A stretch of DNA of 32,361 nucleotides from Bacteroidia bacterium (GTDB lineage: Bacteria; Bacteroidota; Bacteroidia; Bacteroidales; VadinHA17), in contig JAPLEB010000091.1 of assembly GCA_026391555.1 (NCBI GenBank), positions 1 through 32,361 of the forward strand, read 5' to 3'. Shown piece by piece: positions 19,201-27,437 of this stretch (within the stretch, counting starts at the first letter, position 1; each line of letters opens with the position of its first letter). The notes under the pieces are model-generated. The model was given only the letters and a program-made list of their open reading frames with translations, did not search any database and was not told the DNA's origin. Position numbers and translations under genes: made by a program.

Positions 19201-19644
19201 CGTGGAGCACCTGCACAGATCGTCCTCGATCAACTAACTTCGTGGAGTGAAAACGCCGACCCCGGAGTAAAATATTTCTCCGGAACGGGAAGCTACGCAA
19301 AAACCATTAAGGCCTCTGCCGACTGGTTTAAGGAGGGTACACAAATATGGCTTGATCTCGGAGAAGTGCAGAACCTGGCTGAAGTAGTGGTCAACGGCAA
19401 ATCATTAGGGATAGTATGGAAAACTCCATTCCGGGTGAATATGACAGAGGCTTTGAAACAGGGGGAAAATGCACTGGAAGTTAAAGTGACCGACCTCTGG
19501 GTAAACAGGCTTATCGGAGATCAGCAACCAGGCACAAAAACGAAAATTACCTACACAACAAAAGCATTTTATCAAGCTGATTCACCCCTGCTTCAATCAG
19601 GGCTTCTGGGACCGGTGAAGATTGTAGGTCTGTCATCGAATTAA
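16249..19644 (+). CDS. GH106-type alpha-L-rhamnosidase, probable lipoprotein
   Basis: This 1131-residue protein is similar in length to known GH106 enzymes, which release terminal alpha-L-rhamnose, for example from pectin and ulvan-type oligosaccharides. The family N-terminal signature is clear: KPRVWWHWMNGNITKEGIKA at 52-71, then DLEWMKRVGIGGFQNFEVD, and later AIAGSPGWSESGGPWVTP. A lipoprotein signal with Cys29 (IIAVVKC) precedes it. An inserted F5/8-type beta-sandwich is likely at about 220-350 (LSALIDGDLAKTTF, SWIQFEFTKPETIQS). The C-terminal part (WLDLGEVQNLAEVVVNGKSL, GIVWKTPF, NALEVKVTDLWVNRLIGD) is the usual GH2-like sugar-binding fold. It lies 62 bases after the GH92 gene. No truncation is seen. 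Substrate specificity within the family cannot be read from sequence alone. Confidence 0.92.
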   Translation: MKHFKNNPKRFVILPILLLSLTIIAVVKCKGPSAETSMDLEKGFLNPPESAKPRVWWHWMNGNITKEGIKADLEWMKRVGIGGFQNFEVDKMTPQIVEKRLIYMTPEWKDAFLFTTKMADSLGLEMAIAGSPGWSESGGPWVTPAQAMKKFVWSEIRVEGGQPFSGTLPKPPTTTGVFQNFGSSEKPASIPEYYADAAVVAYRVPENDIPMAELQPKVTSSGGKFDLSALIDGDLAKTTFLPAASSNGKSWIQFEFTKPETIQSITIVVYGLEGITSRALEAGDDGIRFKTVLEISSGGTSQKTITFSPIRARFFRLSFTSPAPQRTGANFSGSRGQGLSAPAGTQIAELVLHTVARVNRFEDKAGFSPIRMNSMATPNGNLYSLATPSVSASDAISKNEVVDLTSKMQPDGKLNWTPPTGRWIIMRLGYSLTGAKNHPAPPEATGLEVDKLSAEHVKAYFTEYLDQYKNATGGLMGKKGLQYVITDSWEAGSLNWTDKMMIDFKNHRGYDMLLWIPVLTGHIVESAEASDQFLWDFRKTIADLTAENHYDQLTTLLHERGMGRYSESHENTRHMVADGMEVKRTADIPMGATWTPKNVSGNAIGEVAIHYISDVRESASVAHIYGQNLVAAESMTTTKAWAWAPKSLKPIADMELACGLNRFVIHCSVHQPVNDKIPGLGLGIHGQWFTRHETWAEQAGAWTTYLSRSCYMLQQGKFMADVAYFYGEDNNITALFLNTLPDVPPSYNYDFVNADIILNILSVDKNGQLITPSGMSYSLLALDANSKYMSLSVLRKISAMVNAGASVVGEKPVGTPSLSDDQTEFKTIADELWAIEKGENTVGKGKVYAGQTIAEVLNSLKVTPDFEYTKARNTTNLMFVHRKLDDVDIYWVNNRNNNIENLEATFRVKGKAAEIWNPETGGIEEASYSIADGRTTVPLNLEPSDAVFVVFRKKAASSSLTLTQPVETQLAVIDGAWNVSFQPNRGAPAQIVLDQLTSWSENADPGVKYFSGTGSYAKTIKASADWFKEGTQIWLDLGEVQNLAEVVVNGKSLGIVWKTPFRVNMTEALKQGENALEVKVTDLWVNRLIGDQQPGTKTKITYTTKAFYQADSPLLQSGLLGPVKIVGLSSN

Positions 19645-19885
19645 ATCTTACACTAATGTAGCAGCAGTGTTACCGGATTCGAACAAAACGCAATCGTACA
19701 TTAAAATTGTCTCAAACAGCAACGTCAAAAAAAAGCAGTTATTAAAAGTGTCATATAGTTATCCTTATCGCCCCATTTTTCAACACCACGGTCAGTGACG
19801 GGCGTGATTTCATGGGACTACAGCATCGGGTTCAAGAGATTCAAATTATATATTATGTTTTAAATAAATACTAATTTACACAACC

Positions 19886-21274
19886 ATGAAGAACAAAATT
19901 CTCACCTTCAGTGCCCTGCTGCTCGCTTTGCCGAATGCGCTCAACGCAAGCGGGAAGCCAATTGTAAGGCCTAACGTCGTGCTTATTCTCATCGACGATT
20001 TCGGTTACGAATGCGTAACATCCAATGGTGGAGAGAGCTACAAGACACCTGTTATGGATAAGTTAGCCGCGACAGGCGTGCGCTTTGAGCAGTGCCACGC
20101 TCAGCCGCTCTGTACTCCGACGCGCGTTCAGTTGATGACTGGACTTAACAACCGCAACAACTACACCCATTTCGGGCATCTTGATCCGTCGCAGCTAACG
20201 TTCGGCAATCTGCTGAAAAAAGCCGGATACGCGACATGTGTAGCGGGTAAATGGCAATTGGAAAACGGTTACGAAGGCCCCGCACATTTTGGCTTTGAAG
20301 AATACGCGCTCTGGTCGCTGATGCAACGCGGTAACCGCTACAAGAATCCGAGTCTCACCATCAACAGTTCCCCTCGCACCTATACGATGAACGAATACGG
20401 ACCGGACATCGTGAGCGATTACGCGCTCGATTTCATCACCCGCAAGAAGGACGTGCCGTTCTTCCTCTACTACCCGATGATGCTCACGCATGGACCTTAT
20501 GATGCGACGCCCGACAGCCCCGATTATGCGGAATCTATCAGCGGCCAGAACAAACATCCATTGGGCCACTTCCCTGACATGGTTGCATACTCTGACAAGC
20601 TCATCGGCAAACTCGTCGCGAAGCTCGAAGAACTTCACCTGCGCGAAAACACGATGATCCTCATCCTCGGCGACAACGGCACAGGCCGGGGTACGCCATC
20701 GAGGTTCAAGGGTCGCGATGTGCTTGGCGGCAAGGGCTTGACCACGATGTGGGGCACGCACGTTCCCGCGATTGGCAACTGGCCCGGCCACTTCGCGAAT
20801 GGTAAAGTCTCCGGCGACCTGATCGACGCGACGGATTTTCTGCCGACGATCTGTGAAGCCACTGGCGTACCCATGCCCGCGGAGCTGAAGATCGACGGTC
20901 GCAGTTTTCTCCCTCAACTGCGCGGCGAGAAAGGAAATCCTCGCGAATGGCTATATGTCTGGTATAATCCATCAGGCGGCCCAAAGGCGAAGGCCGAATT
21001 CGCACACGATGCAAATTTCAAGCTCTACACCGACGGCCGCTTTTACGCCGTTGAGAAGGACGACAACGAGAAATCGCCGCTCCCAGACGCCGGACTTGAT
21101 GCGACCGCAAAAGCGGCAAAGACGAAATTGCAAAACGCTCTGAAACAGTTTGAAGGCCCACGCCCGGAGTTCTTCGTGAATCAGTCGCAACCTTTCGGCG
21201 GCGAACCTGGCGAGGATGCTCAAGGTAACAAGACAACCAAAGTAAAGGGCAGGAAAAAGGAGCCGACGCAATGA
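19886..21274 (+). CDS. Cys-type sulfatase, GC-rich and probably horizontally acquired
   Basis: This 462-residue S1-type sulfatase has a signal peptide (MKNKILTFSALLLALPNALN), the calcium-site pair LIDDFG (Asp37/38), and the formylglycine motif CTPTR at 76-80 followed by VQLMTG. Later signatures are VAGKWQLE, a Pro-Met-Met-Leu-Thr-His-Gly segment and LGDNGTGRG. Such enzymes hydrolyse sulfate esters after conversion of the Cys to formylglycine. The gene differs sharply from its neighbours in composition: 38 of 60 bases are G or C at 20641-20700 and 37 of 60 at 20821-20880, against 25 of 60 at 22501-22560. It also uses Cys where the other two intact sulfatases use Ser. The basic, repetitive C-terminus (GRKKEPTQ) resembles planctomycete or verrucomicrobial sulfatases, but that origin is a guess. 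The stop overlaps the next start by four bases (ATGA). Confidence 0.93.
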   Translation: MKNKILTFSALLLALPNALNASGKPIVRPNVVLILIDDFGYECVTSNGGESYKTPVMDKLAATGVRFEQCHAQPLCTPTRVQLMTGLNNRNNYTHFGHLDPSQLTFGNLLKKAGYATCVAGKWQLENGYEGPAHFGFEEYALWSLMQRGNRYKNPSLTINSSPRTYTMNEYGPDIVSDYALDFITRKKDVPFFLYYPMMLTHGPYDATPDSPDYAESISGQNKHPLGHFPDMVAYSDKLIGKLVAKLEELHLRENTMILILGDNGTGRGTPSRFKGRDVLGGKGLTTMWGTHVPAIGNWPGHFANGKVSGDLIDATDFLPTICEATGVPMPAELKIDGRSFLPQLRGEKGNPREWLYVWYNPSGGPKAKAEFAHDANFKLYTDGRFYAVEKDDNEKSPLPDAGLDATAKAAKTKLQNALKQFEGPRPEFFVNQSQPFGGEPGEDAQGNKTTKVKGRKKEPTQ

Positions 21275-23460
21275 GAAAACTTCTCTATTTTTTTACTTGT
21301 GCAGCATCTTTTATTAATAGCTGTTCTCAATCACCAGTTATAAAGCAAGATACTTTAAAAGAAAAAACTACTTTTCAGACATCGGGGGTATGGAATCCAG
21401 CCACTGATGTCAGGGCAGATGTTGCTATTATCTACGGGGCAGGTGATCGCGGGGATGTGACCTTTGAACAAAGGGTGAAATCGTGGCGTGATCGCGGGTA
21501 CACAACTCAATTTATGACTGGCATCGCCTGGGGTGGATACCGGGATTATTTTACAGGTATGTGGGACGGGAAAAATCACCTGTCTGAAGGGCAGGTTGAT
21601 GTGAAAGGAGACACTATATGGCACGGAGGAAAGATGACTCCCTATATCGTTCCGACCGCATCTTTTATTAAATATATGAAAGAGAAGCATATCAAACGGG
21701 TTATTGATGCCGGTATAGATGCCATTTATCTTGAAGAGCCGGAGTTTTGGGCACGTGCCGGTTATAGTCAGGCGTTTAAAGAAGAATGGCAGAAATATTA
21801 TAATTCTGCCTGGCGTCCTCAACATGAGTCGCCGGAGAATACTTACCTGTCTAACAAATTGAAATATCAGTTATATTATAATGCCTTGAATGAGGTATTT
21901 ACCTATGCCAAAAAGTACGGCAAAAGCAAAGGTATGAATGTACGTTGTTATGTTCCGACACATTCGTTGGTTAATTACACCGCATGGAAAATTGTTAGTC
22001 CTGAGGCCAGCCTGGCTTCATTGCCTTGTGTAGATGGATATATTGCTCAGGTCTGGACAGGGACTTCGCGAGAGCCGACCTTTTTTAACGGAGTAAGAAA
22101 AGAGCGTGTATTTGAGAATGCTTTTCTTGAATATGGATCGATGGAATCGATGACAGCACCTACCGGACGAAAAATGTATTTTCTCACCGATCCTATAGAA
22201 GACCGGGCTCGTGACTGGGGAGATTATAAGAGGAGTTATCAGGCAACATTTACTGCAGAGATGCTTTATCCGATGATTGCAGATTATGAAGTAATGCCGT
22301 GGCCGGACCGTATATATCTGGGCTTGTACCGAAAACCTGACAGTGAGGAAAAAGAGACAATCCCCCGTTACTATTCCACACAGATGCAGGTAATGGTGAA
22401 TTCGCTGAACCAGATGCCCTTGTCAGACAATCGTGTGAATGGATCCTTCGGCATTAGTGTGTTGATGGCCAATTCTATGATGTTTCAACGTTTTCCGACA
22501 CACAATGGATACGAGGATCCTCAATTATCAAACTTTTATGGACAGGCTTTGCCTCTGCTTAAACGAGGGGTTCCGGTAAAAATCCTCCATATCGAAAATG
22601 TGTCCTACCCGGAAACATGGAAGGACACAAAACTGTTGGTGATGTCTTATTCAAACATGAAACCTCTTGCCCCCGAAGCGCATAAATTCATTGCCCAATG
22701 GGTAAAAGACGGAGGCGTATTAATCTATTGTGGTCGTGATAATGACCCGTTTCAAACAGTAGAGGAATGGTGGAATAGCGGTGATAATTATTATAATGCT
22801 CCTTCCGAACACTTGTTTGAGCAATTCGGTATTGAGCGTGTAGCAAGTGAAGGGGAATACAGTTGCGGAAAAGGTACCGTCTTTGTATTGCGTCAGGATC
22901 CGAAAGAGTATGTACTTCAGGCTGACAGCGACAAGGGTTTCTTAGCTACGGTAAAACAACTCTACGAACAAAATGCCAAGGCCGGGGCATTAACATTTAA
23001 GAATTATTTTTATCTGGCAAGAGGGCCGTTCGATTTGATTGCAGTGATGGATGAAAGCGTTAGCGATGAGCCTTTCACAGAAAAGGGATGTTTGATCGAT
23101 CTTTTCGACCCCAAACTGCCTGTATTGAGTGAAAAGGTGGTATTGCCGGGACAACAGGCTTATCTTTATAACGTTGGTCGCGTACCGGACCCGAAAAGGC
23201 CGCAGGTACTGGCCGGAGCTGCAAGAGTATATAACGAGGTAACAGGCAAAAATAAATATTCTTTCACTGCAAAAAGTCCGCTGAACACCACGAATGCAAT
23301 GCGTGTTCTGCTTCCTGCTGCTCCAAAAAAGACGATGGTCACGGATGCAGATGATCAGGTGATGACCGGTATTCAGTCTGTTTGGGATGAAACAAGCAAA
23401 ACCTGTTTCCTTGGTTTTGAAAATAATCCGGATGGAATAAATGTTGAGTTCCGGTGGTAG
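21271..23460 (+). CDS. uncharacterised TIM-barrel-like putative glycosidase, lipoprotein
   Basis: I do not recognise a named family. The 729-residue product has a lipoprotein-like start (MRKLLYFFTCAASFINSCSQ, Cys18). Residues about 45-380 look like an (alpha/beta)8 barrel: RVKSWRDRGYTTQFMTG, VIDAGIDAIYLEEPEFWARA with Glu155, Glu156 and Glu158 at a strand end, then NVRCYVPTHS, VDGYIAQVWTGT and MYFLTDPIEDRARDW. Residues about 395-520 resemble the glutamine-amidotransferase-like trimerisation domain of GH42-type enzymes (VPVKILHIENV, TKLLVMSYSNMKPLAPEA, IAQWVKDGGVLIYCGRDND). The remainder is probably a beta-sandwich. This domain order is that of GH42-like enzymes, but the sequence is not typical GH42. 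The gene overlaps the preceding sulfatase by ATGA, so translation is probably coupled. Base composition returns to the local norm immediately after the overlap. Confidence 0.8.
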   Translation: MRKLLYFFTCAASFINSCSQSPVIKQDTLKEKTTFQTSGVWNPATDVRADVAIIYGAGDRGDVTFEQRVKSWRDRGYTTQFMTGIAWGGYRDYFTGMWDGKNHLSEGQVDVKGDTIWHGGKMTPYIVPTASFIKYMKEKHIKRVIDAGIDAIYLEEPEFWARAGYSQAFKEEWQKYYNSAWRPQHESPENTYLSNKLKYQLYYNALNEVFTYAKKYGKSKGMNVRCYVPTHSLVNYTAWKIVSPEASLASLPCVDGYIAQVWTGTSREPTFFNGVRKERVFENAFLEYGSMESMTAPTGRKMYFLTDPIEDRARDWGDYKRSYQATFTAEMLYPMIADYEVMPWPDRIYLGLYRKPDSEEKETIPRYYSTQMQVMVNSLNQMPLSDNRVNGSFGISVLMANSMMFQRFPTHNGYEDPQLSNFYGQALPLLKRGVPVKILHIENVSYPETWKDTKLLVMSYSNMKPLAPEAHKFIAQWVKDGGVLIYCGRDNDPFQTVEEWWNSGDNYYNAPSEHLFEQFGIERVASEGEYSCGKGTVFVLRQDPKEYVLQADSDKGFLATVKQLYEQNAKAGALTFKNYFYLARGPFDLIAVMDESVSDEPFTEKGCLIDLFDPKLPVLSEKVVLPGQQAYLYNVGRVPDPKRPQVLAGAARVYNEVTGKNKYSFTAKSPLNTTNAMRVLLPAAPKKTMVTDADDQVMTGIQSVWDETSKTCFLGFENNPDGINVEFRW

Positions 23461-23570
23461 ATTTCCCGGAACAAATTTGTTTTATGCTCAGATTTAAAAC
23501 CGTTGGACGCTGGTTCGCTATTAATCCAAACACTGTAAAAAATTATTTATTGAAGACTAATATAACTCTT

Positions 23571-25007
23571 ATGAAAAAAGAATTATTATTACCGTTAGTT
23601 TTAATTGGTGAAGTTCTTGTGCCAAAAGTGGTTTCAGCCTCCGAGCCAAAACAAAACATTATTTTTATATTGGTAGACGATTTAGGTTACGGAGAGTTAA
23701 GTTGCTATTCGCAGCAGTCTAATGTAAAAACTCCCAATATCGACAAATTGGCACAATTTGGTGTGCGTATGACTCAGGCCTATGCATCACCTGTATCTTC
23801 GCCTACGCGAGCCTCTTTTCTTACCGGATGTTTCCCTCAAAAAGTAGGAGTTTACTCAAATTTTGACGGACCAAATCCAGGAATTGGCCCTTTACGGGAT
23901 GCTTTTCCGCAAGTTTTACAGCAAAACGGATATCGTACTTGCTGGTTCGGAAAGTGGCATCAGGGATGGGATATATCAAATCACCCGCTTAATAATGGTT
24001 TTGATGTGGCTTACGGATTTTTAGGCGGAATGCACGACTATTATAATCCTGCTGTAGGAGATCATTACAGCGGAGGCCCCTATGCTCCTCATGCTTTTGT
24101 GTTCGATGGATTCAAGGTTGTGAAATCGATGAACTATTTTACTGATGAGATTACTGACCGGGCTATCAATGTGATTAACGAAAAATCAGAAAAACCTTTT
24201 TTTATCTATTTAGCTTATAGTGCGCCTCATACACCCATCCAGGCGCCTGATAAAGCCATCTTGAAATATATGAAAGCTGGTGTTGATACAGTACAGGCTG
24301 TACGCAGTGCTATGATAGATGTCTTGGATGAAAACGTGGGTAGAGTGATGAGTGCGTTGAAAGCAAAGAAACTGGATAAAAACACGTTAGTGGTTTTCAT
24401 GAGTGACAATGGAGCCCAAAAGCAAAAAAACAATGGTGGCTTACGTGGAACTAAAATGACAGCATGGGAAGGTGGTATTCGTGTTCCTCTTATTGCATCT
24501 TTACCAGGAGTTATTCCAGTAGAACGCACCTCCGATGCAATTTGCTCAGTAGCAGATATGGCAGCTACGTTTGTATCCTTGTCGAACCCTGAAAACGGGT
24601 TGAAATATGGTGATGGAGTAGACCTCATGCCTTACTGGAAAGCTGAAAAAAAAGGTAATGCCCACGATGCATTAGTATTTTCAATTAATGTCAGCGACGA
24701 CAATGGCGGAAAGCCCACTACCGAGAATTTAGAACTTTTTGGAGTAAGAATGGGTGATTGGAAACTTGTGCGTGACTCAAAGCGTGGCATCGATGAACTT
24801 TACAACTTATCTGAAGATCCTGCTGAAATAACTGACCTTTCACTGAAAAATCCGGAGAAGAAAGCAGAGTTACTGAATTATGGTGCTGACTTTTTCAAGG
24901 ATTGCAAGCCAAGCAGTGGCCCGCTTGTATCCAAAGATACGCGCCCCAACGGAGATAAACTGATGATCAATGCTCTTCTCAAACATTGCCGGACGTTGCA
25001 AAAGTAA
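23571..25007 (+). CDS. Ser-type sulfatase (S1 family), periplasmic
   Basis: The start is taken at the ATG at 23571, which opens the signal peptide MKKELLLPLVLIGEVLVPKV ending near VSA. The frame extends upstream to 23454, but those 39 residues look non-coding and would bury the signal. From 23571 the protein has 478 residues. Features are the metal-binding pair LVDDLGYGELS (Asp36/37), the modification motif SSPTR at 76-80 with RASFLTG, CWFGKWHQGW, AYSAPHTPIQAP, FMSDNGAQKQKNNGG and GGIRVPLIASLPG. The Ser in the first motif position means formylglycine must be made by an anaerobic-type radical-SAM sulfatase-maturating enzyme, not seen here. It presumably removes sulfate from PUL-derived oligosaccharides; the exact position attacked cannot be told. 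It lies 110 bases after the TIM-barrel-like gene. Confidence 0.93.
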   Translation: MKKELLLPLVLIGEVLVPKVVSASEPKQNIIFILVDDLGYGELSCYSQQSNVKTPNIDKLAQFGVRMTQAYASPVSSPTRASFLTGCFPQKVGVYSNFDGPNPGIGPLRDAFPQVLQQNGYRTCWFGKWHQGWDISNHPLNNGFDVAYGFLGGMHDYYNPAVGDHYSGGPYAPHAFVFDGFKVVKSMNYFTDEITDRAINVINEKSEKPFFIYLAYSAPHTPIQAPDKAILKYMKAGVDTVQAVRSAMIDVLDENVGRVMSALKAKKLDKNTLVVFMSDNGAQKQKNNGGLRGTKMTAWEGGIRVPLIASLPGVIPVERTSDAICSVADMAATFVSLSNPENGLKYGDGVDLMPYWKAEKKGNAHDALVFSINVSDDNGGKPTTENLELFGVRMGDWKLVRDSKRGIDELYNLSEDPAEITDLSLKNPEKKAELLNYGADFFKDCKPSSGPLVSKDTRPNGDKLMINALLKHCRTLQK

Positions 25008-25200
25008 GAATCATATCAGAATAAATTATTGTTGCTGATAAAAAAACGCACGATGTGTACTTGTGAACGGACTGGAAAGTTTAATACCGGAGGCTGATTC
25101 AATCGTTATATCAGTCTGTGGAAAACAGGGGAAGTGCAGAGAAAGGATTTATCACGACAAAACAAACAAATTAGAAAATAAGCTATTAATTTTAAAGATT

Positions 25201-25512
25201 ATGAGTATGAAAAGGTCAATTTCTAAAAAGATTTCGGATATTAGTTGTACTAAAGCTCTGTTGGCTATGAGTTTTTGTAGTCTTGCCATATCTTGCAACA
25301 AGACAACAAATATCTCCAAACCAAATATCCTTATTATTATGTCTGATGATCATGCCTATTAGGCTATCAGTGCATTCAGCAATAAACTGATCCAGACACC
25401 GAATATTGACAGGATAGCCCGAGAAGAAGTGATATTTCAAAATGACATTACAGACTTGAAAATCAGGATAGTGAACCTTCAGAAAAAATTCCATGATGAC
25501 TTGGTGGAATAA
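25201..25512 (+). pseudogene. sulfatase remnant: N-terminus joined to C-terminus, plus a nonsense codon
   Basis: The reading frame begins MSMKRSISKK, has a lipoprotein signal (CSLAISCNK) and the sulfatase start KPNILIIMSDDHAY. It then meets TAG at 25360-25362, where homologues usually have Gln (CAG). Reading through, the same frame gives AISAFSNKLIQTPNIDRIAR, as in S1 sulfatases, up to VIFQN. It then passes directly into DITDLKIRIVNLQKKFHDD, which resembles the C-terminal helix of such enzymes, and ends with TAA at 25510. The formylglycine motif and the whole catalytic core are absent. The result is an in-frame internal deletion of most of the gene plus one point mutation. The short open frame before 25201 (from 25063) has no recognisable content. 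Confidence 0.82.
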
Positions 25513-25613
25513 TTAAGAAACAGGGACGTAAATTTTTTATGTAATAATTTTACATTTAGAGATAAAGTATTAGATTTAAAACCTGAGTCCACTCCAAAAA
25601 GTTAAATTATAAA

Positions 25614-27401
25614 ATGAGGTTAAAATTGCGAAAATGTGAAATACTTGGTCTGAGCATTTGTGCCCTGGCAGGGTTTCATTCGTGTGATGCTGAAGCAAAA
25701 AACACAGGGAAACCGAATGTTATATTAATACTAACTGACGATCAGGGATTTGGCGATCTGGGCTTTTACGGAAACCCTATTATTAGAACACCTGTCCTCG
25801 ACAGGCTGGCAGGAGAAAGTGTAAGGTTCAATGAATTTATTGTTTCCCCTGTCAGTGCACCTACACGCTCTGCTTTAATGACCGGCCGTTATTCTTTAAG
25901 GACAGGTGTACGTGATACTTACAAAGGAGGTGCAATAATGGCATCGTCCGAAATTACGATAGCTGAAATTTTGAAAGAAGCCGGTTATAAAACGGGAATG
26001 ATCGGAAAATGGCACCTTGGTGACAATTACCCTTTCAGGCCTGAGGATCAGGGATTTGACTATACGTTACGGCATTTGTCAGGTGGTATTGGACAGCCAG
26101 GCGACTGGCCAAATGCATTGAAAGGCGACAGTAGTTATTTTAATCCGACTCTCTGGCAGAATGGAAAAATGATAAAAAGCCACGGTTATTGTACCGATGT
26201 TTTTACAGATGCTGCCATTAATTTTGTCGAAAAAAATAAAAAAACCGCGTTTTTTCTATACCTCGCTTTTAATGCTCCGCATGTACCTTTACAAGTGCCA
26301 AAGGAATATTATGAAATGTACAAAGGGATTGACCCATCCAAAGGTTTTGAAAATGACTCAAGACCTTTTACTGAAATGAATAATAGTACGAAGGAGAGTG
26401 CCAGAAAAGTTTATGCCATGGTTTCAAATATTGATGATAATGTGGGAAGATTATTAAATAAGTTAATGCAACTCAATTTAGACCAAAACACGCTCGTAAT
26501 CTTCATGAGCGACAATGGCCCTGAGCAAAATCGTTATCTGGCAGGAATGCGTGGTAAAAAATCCTTTGTATATGAGGGAGGCGTGCGCGTTCCATGTTTC
26601 TGGCGATATCCTTCAATGTTTCAAGGTAATCGTGATATTAATGCAACCGCATCAAATAGCGATATCTTGCCTACATTGGCTGAAATATGTGGCGGGAGAA
26701 TTCCAACAGACCGGATAATGGATGGTACCAGTCTGTTGCCTTTGCTTATGAAAAAAGCAAATGATCTGCCCGACCGTTCCTTATGTCGCTACTGGACAAG
26801 AGGATATCCGAAAAAATTCAGGAATGTCTCAATTCGCAGGGGAGAATATAAACTGGTAGGAAATTGTGCAGCGACAGATGGAATTGAGCAGTTTGAACTG
26901 TTTAATATGATTCAGGATCCTTTCGAATTGAATAATACTGTAAAAAACAATGCAGAAAAAGCATTGAATCTCAAAACAGAAATGGAAAATTGGCTTGATG
27001 AAATGATGGGATCACCTGATATCATAAATTCCCCAAGGGCGATATTAGGAACCAGACTCGAAATCCCATCCTTTTTGAACCTTAATGATGCAATATATAT
27101 TAAAGAAAAAGATTCTGAAAATGATCAGGTTTATTGGAAAGTCAGTTTTTCAGAACAAGGGAGTTATGATATAATTGTTCATTTCCGACAAAATATTGAT
27201 TCAGGTTGTCAGGTTCAGCTTAAGATCGGTCTGGTAGAACACACTTATAATTTTGAGCATACGCATTCCGATTTTCTTAAATTAGAAAATATTGAGATTC
27301 CCGTTGGAGAGGCAGACTTATTCCCAAAGGTCTTTCTGAAAGAATCGGACAAAAGTAAATATTTAATGCCTTTTTATTTGGAGGTAAAAAAACGGATCTG
27401 A
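25614..27401 (+). CDS. Ser-type sulfatase with extra C-terminal beta-domain, probable lipoprotein
   Basis: This 595-residue S1-type sulfatase has a signal with a possible lipidation Cys23 or nearby (ALAGFHSCDAEAK). Motifs are the calcium pair LTDDQGFGDLG (Asp42/43), modification motif SAPTR at 81-85 followed by SALMTGRYSLRTGV, MIGKWHLGDN, FNAPHVPLQVP, FMSDNGPEQNRYLAGMRGKK and EGGVRVPCFW. Residues about 470-595 form an additional domain not needed for catalysis (QVYWKVSFSEQGSYDIIVHF, YLMPFYLEVKKRI), probably a beta-sandwich found in some long S1 sulfatases. It belongs to the same enzyme block and directly follows a dead sulfatase gene. It lies 36 bases before the GH38 gene. Like the previous intact sulfatase it requires Ser-to-formylglycine maturation. 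Positional specificity is unknown. Confidence 0.93.
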   Translation: MRLKLRKCEILGLSICALAGFHSCDAEAKNTGKPNVILILTDDQGFGDLGFYGNPIIRTPVLDRLAGESVRFNEFIVSPVSAPTRSALMTGRYSLRTGVRDTYKGGAIMASSEITIAEILKEAGYKTGMIGKWHLGDNYPFRPEDQGFDYTLRHLSGGIGQPGDWPNALKGDSSYFNPTLWQNGKMIKSHGYCTDVFTDAAINFVEKNKKTAFFLYLAFNAPHVPLQVPKEYYEMYKGIDPSKGFENDSRPFTEMNNSTKESARKVYAMVSNIDDNVGRLLNKLMQLNLDQNTLVIFMSDNGPEQNRYLAGMRGKKSFVYEGGVRVPCFWRYPSMFQGNRDINATASNSDILPTLAEICGGRIPTDRIMDGTSLLPLLMKKANDLPDRSLCRYWTRGYPKKFRNVSIRRGEYKLVGNCAATDGIEQFELFNMIQDPFELNNTVKNNAEKALNLKTEMENWLDEMMGSPDIINSPRAILGTRLEIPSFLNLNDAIYIKEKDSENDQVYWKVSFSEQGSYDIIVHFRQNIDSGCQVQLKIGLVEHTYNFEHTHSDFLKLENIEIPVGEADLFPKVFLKESDKSKYLMPFYLEVKKRI

Positions 27402-27437
27402 CATTTAAAAAACAAATAAAAATTGAATTATTTAAAT

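Noticed and set aside
19660-19710. GGATTCGAAC, which on the minus strand resembles a tRNA T-loop (GTTCGAATCC)
   Set aside because: The flanking bases do not form a T-stem and there is no acceptor or anticodon arm, so there is no tRNA.
20195-20917. 240-residue minus-strand open frame inside the GC-rich sulfatase
   Set aside because: High GC removes stop codons by chance; the plus strand encodes a complete sulfatase with all motifs, and the minus frame shows no recognisable domain.
25063-25200. Open frame running into the sulfatase remnant from upstream
   Set aside because: No recognisable protein content; a lipoprotein signal starts properly at 25201/25207, so the upstream part is chance.
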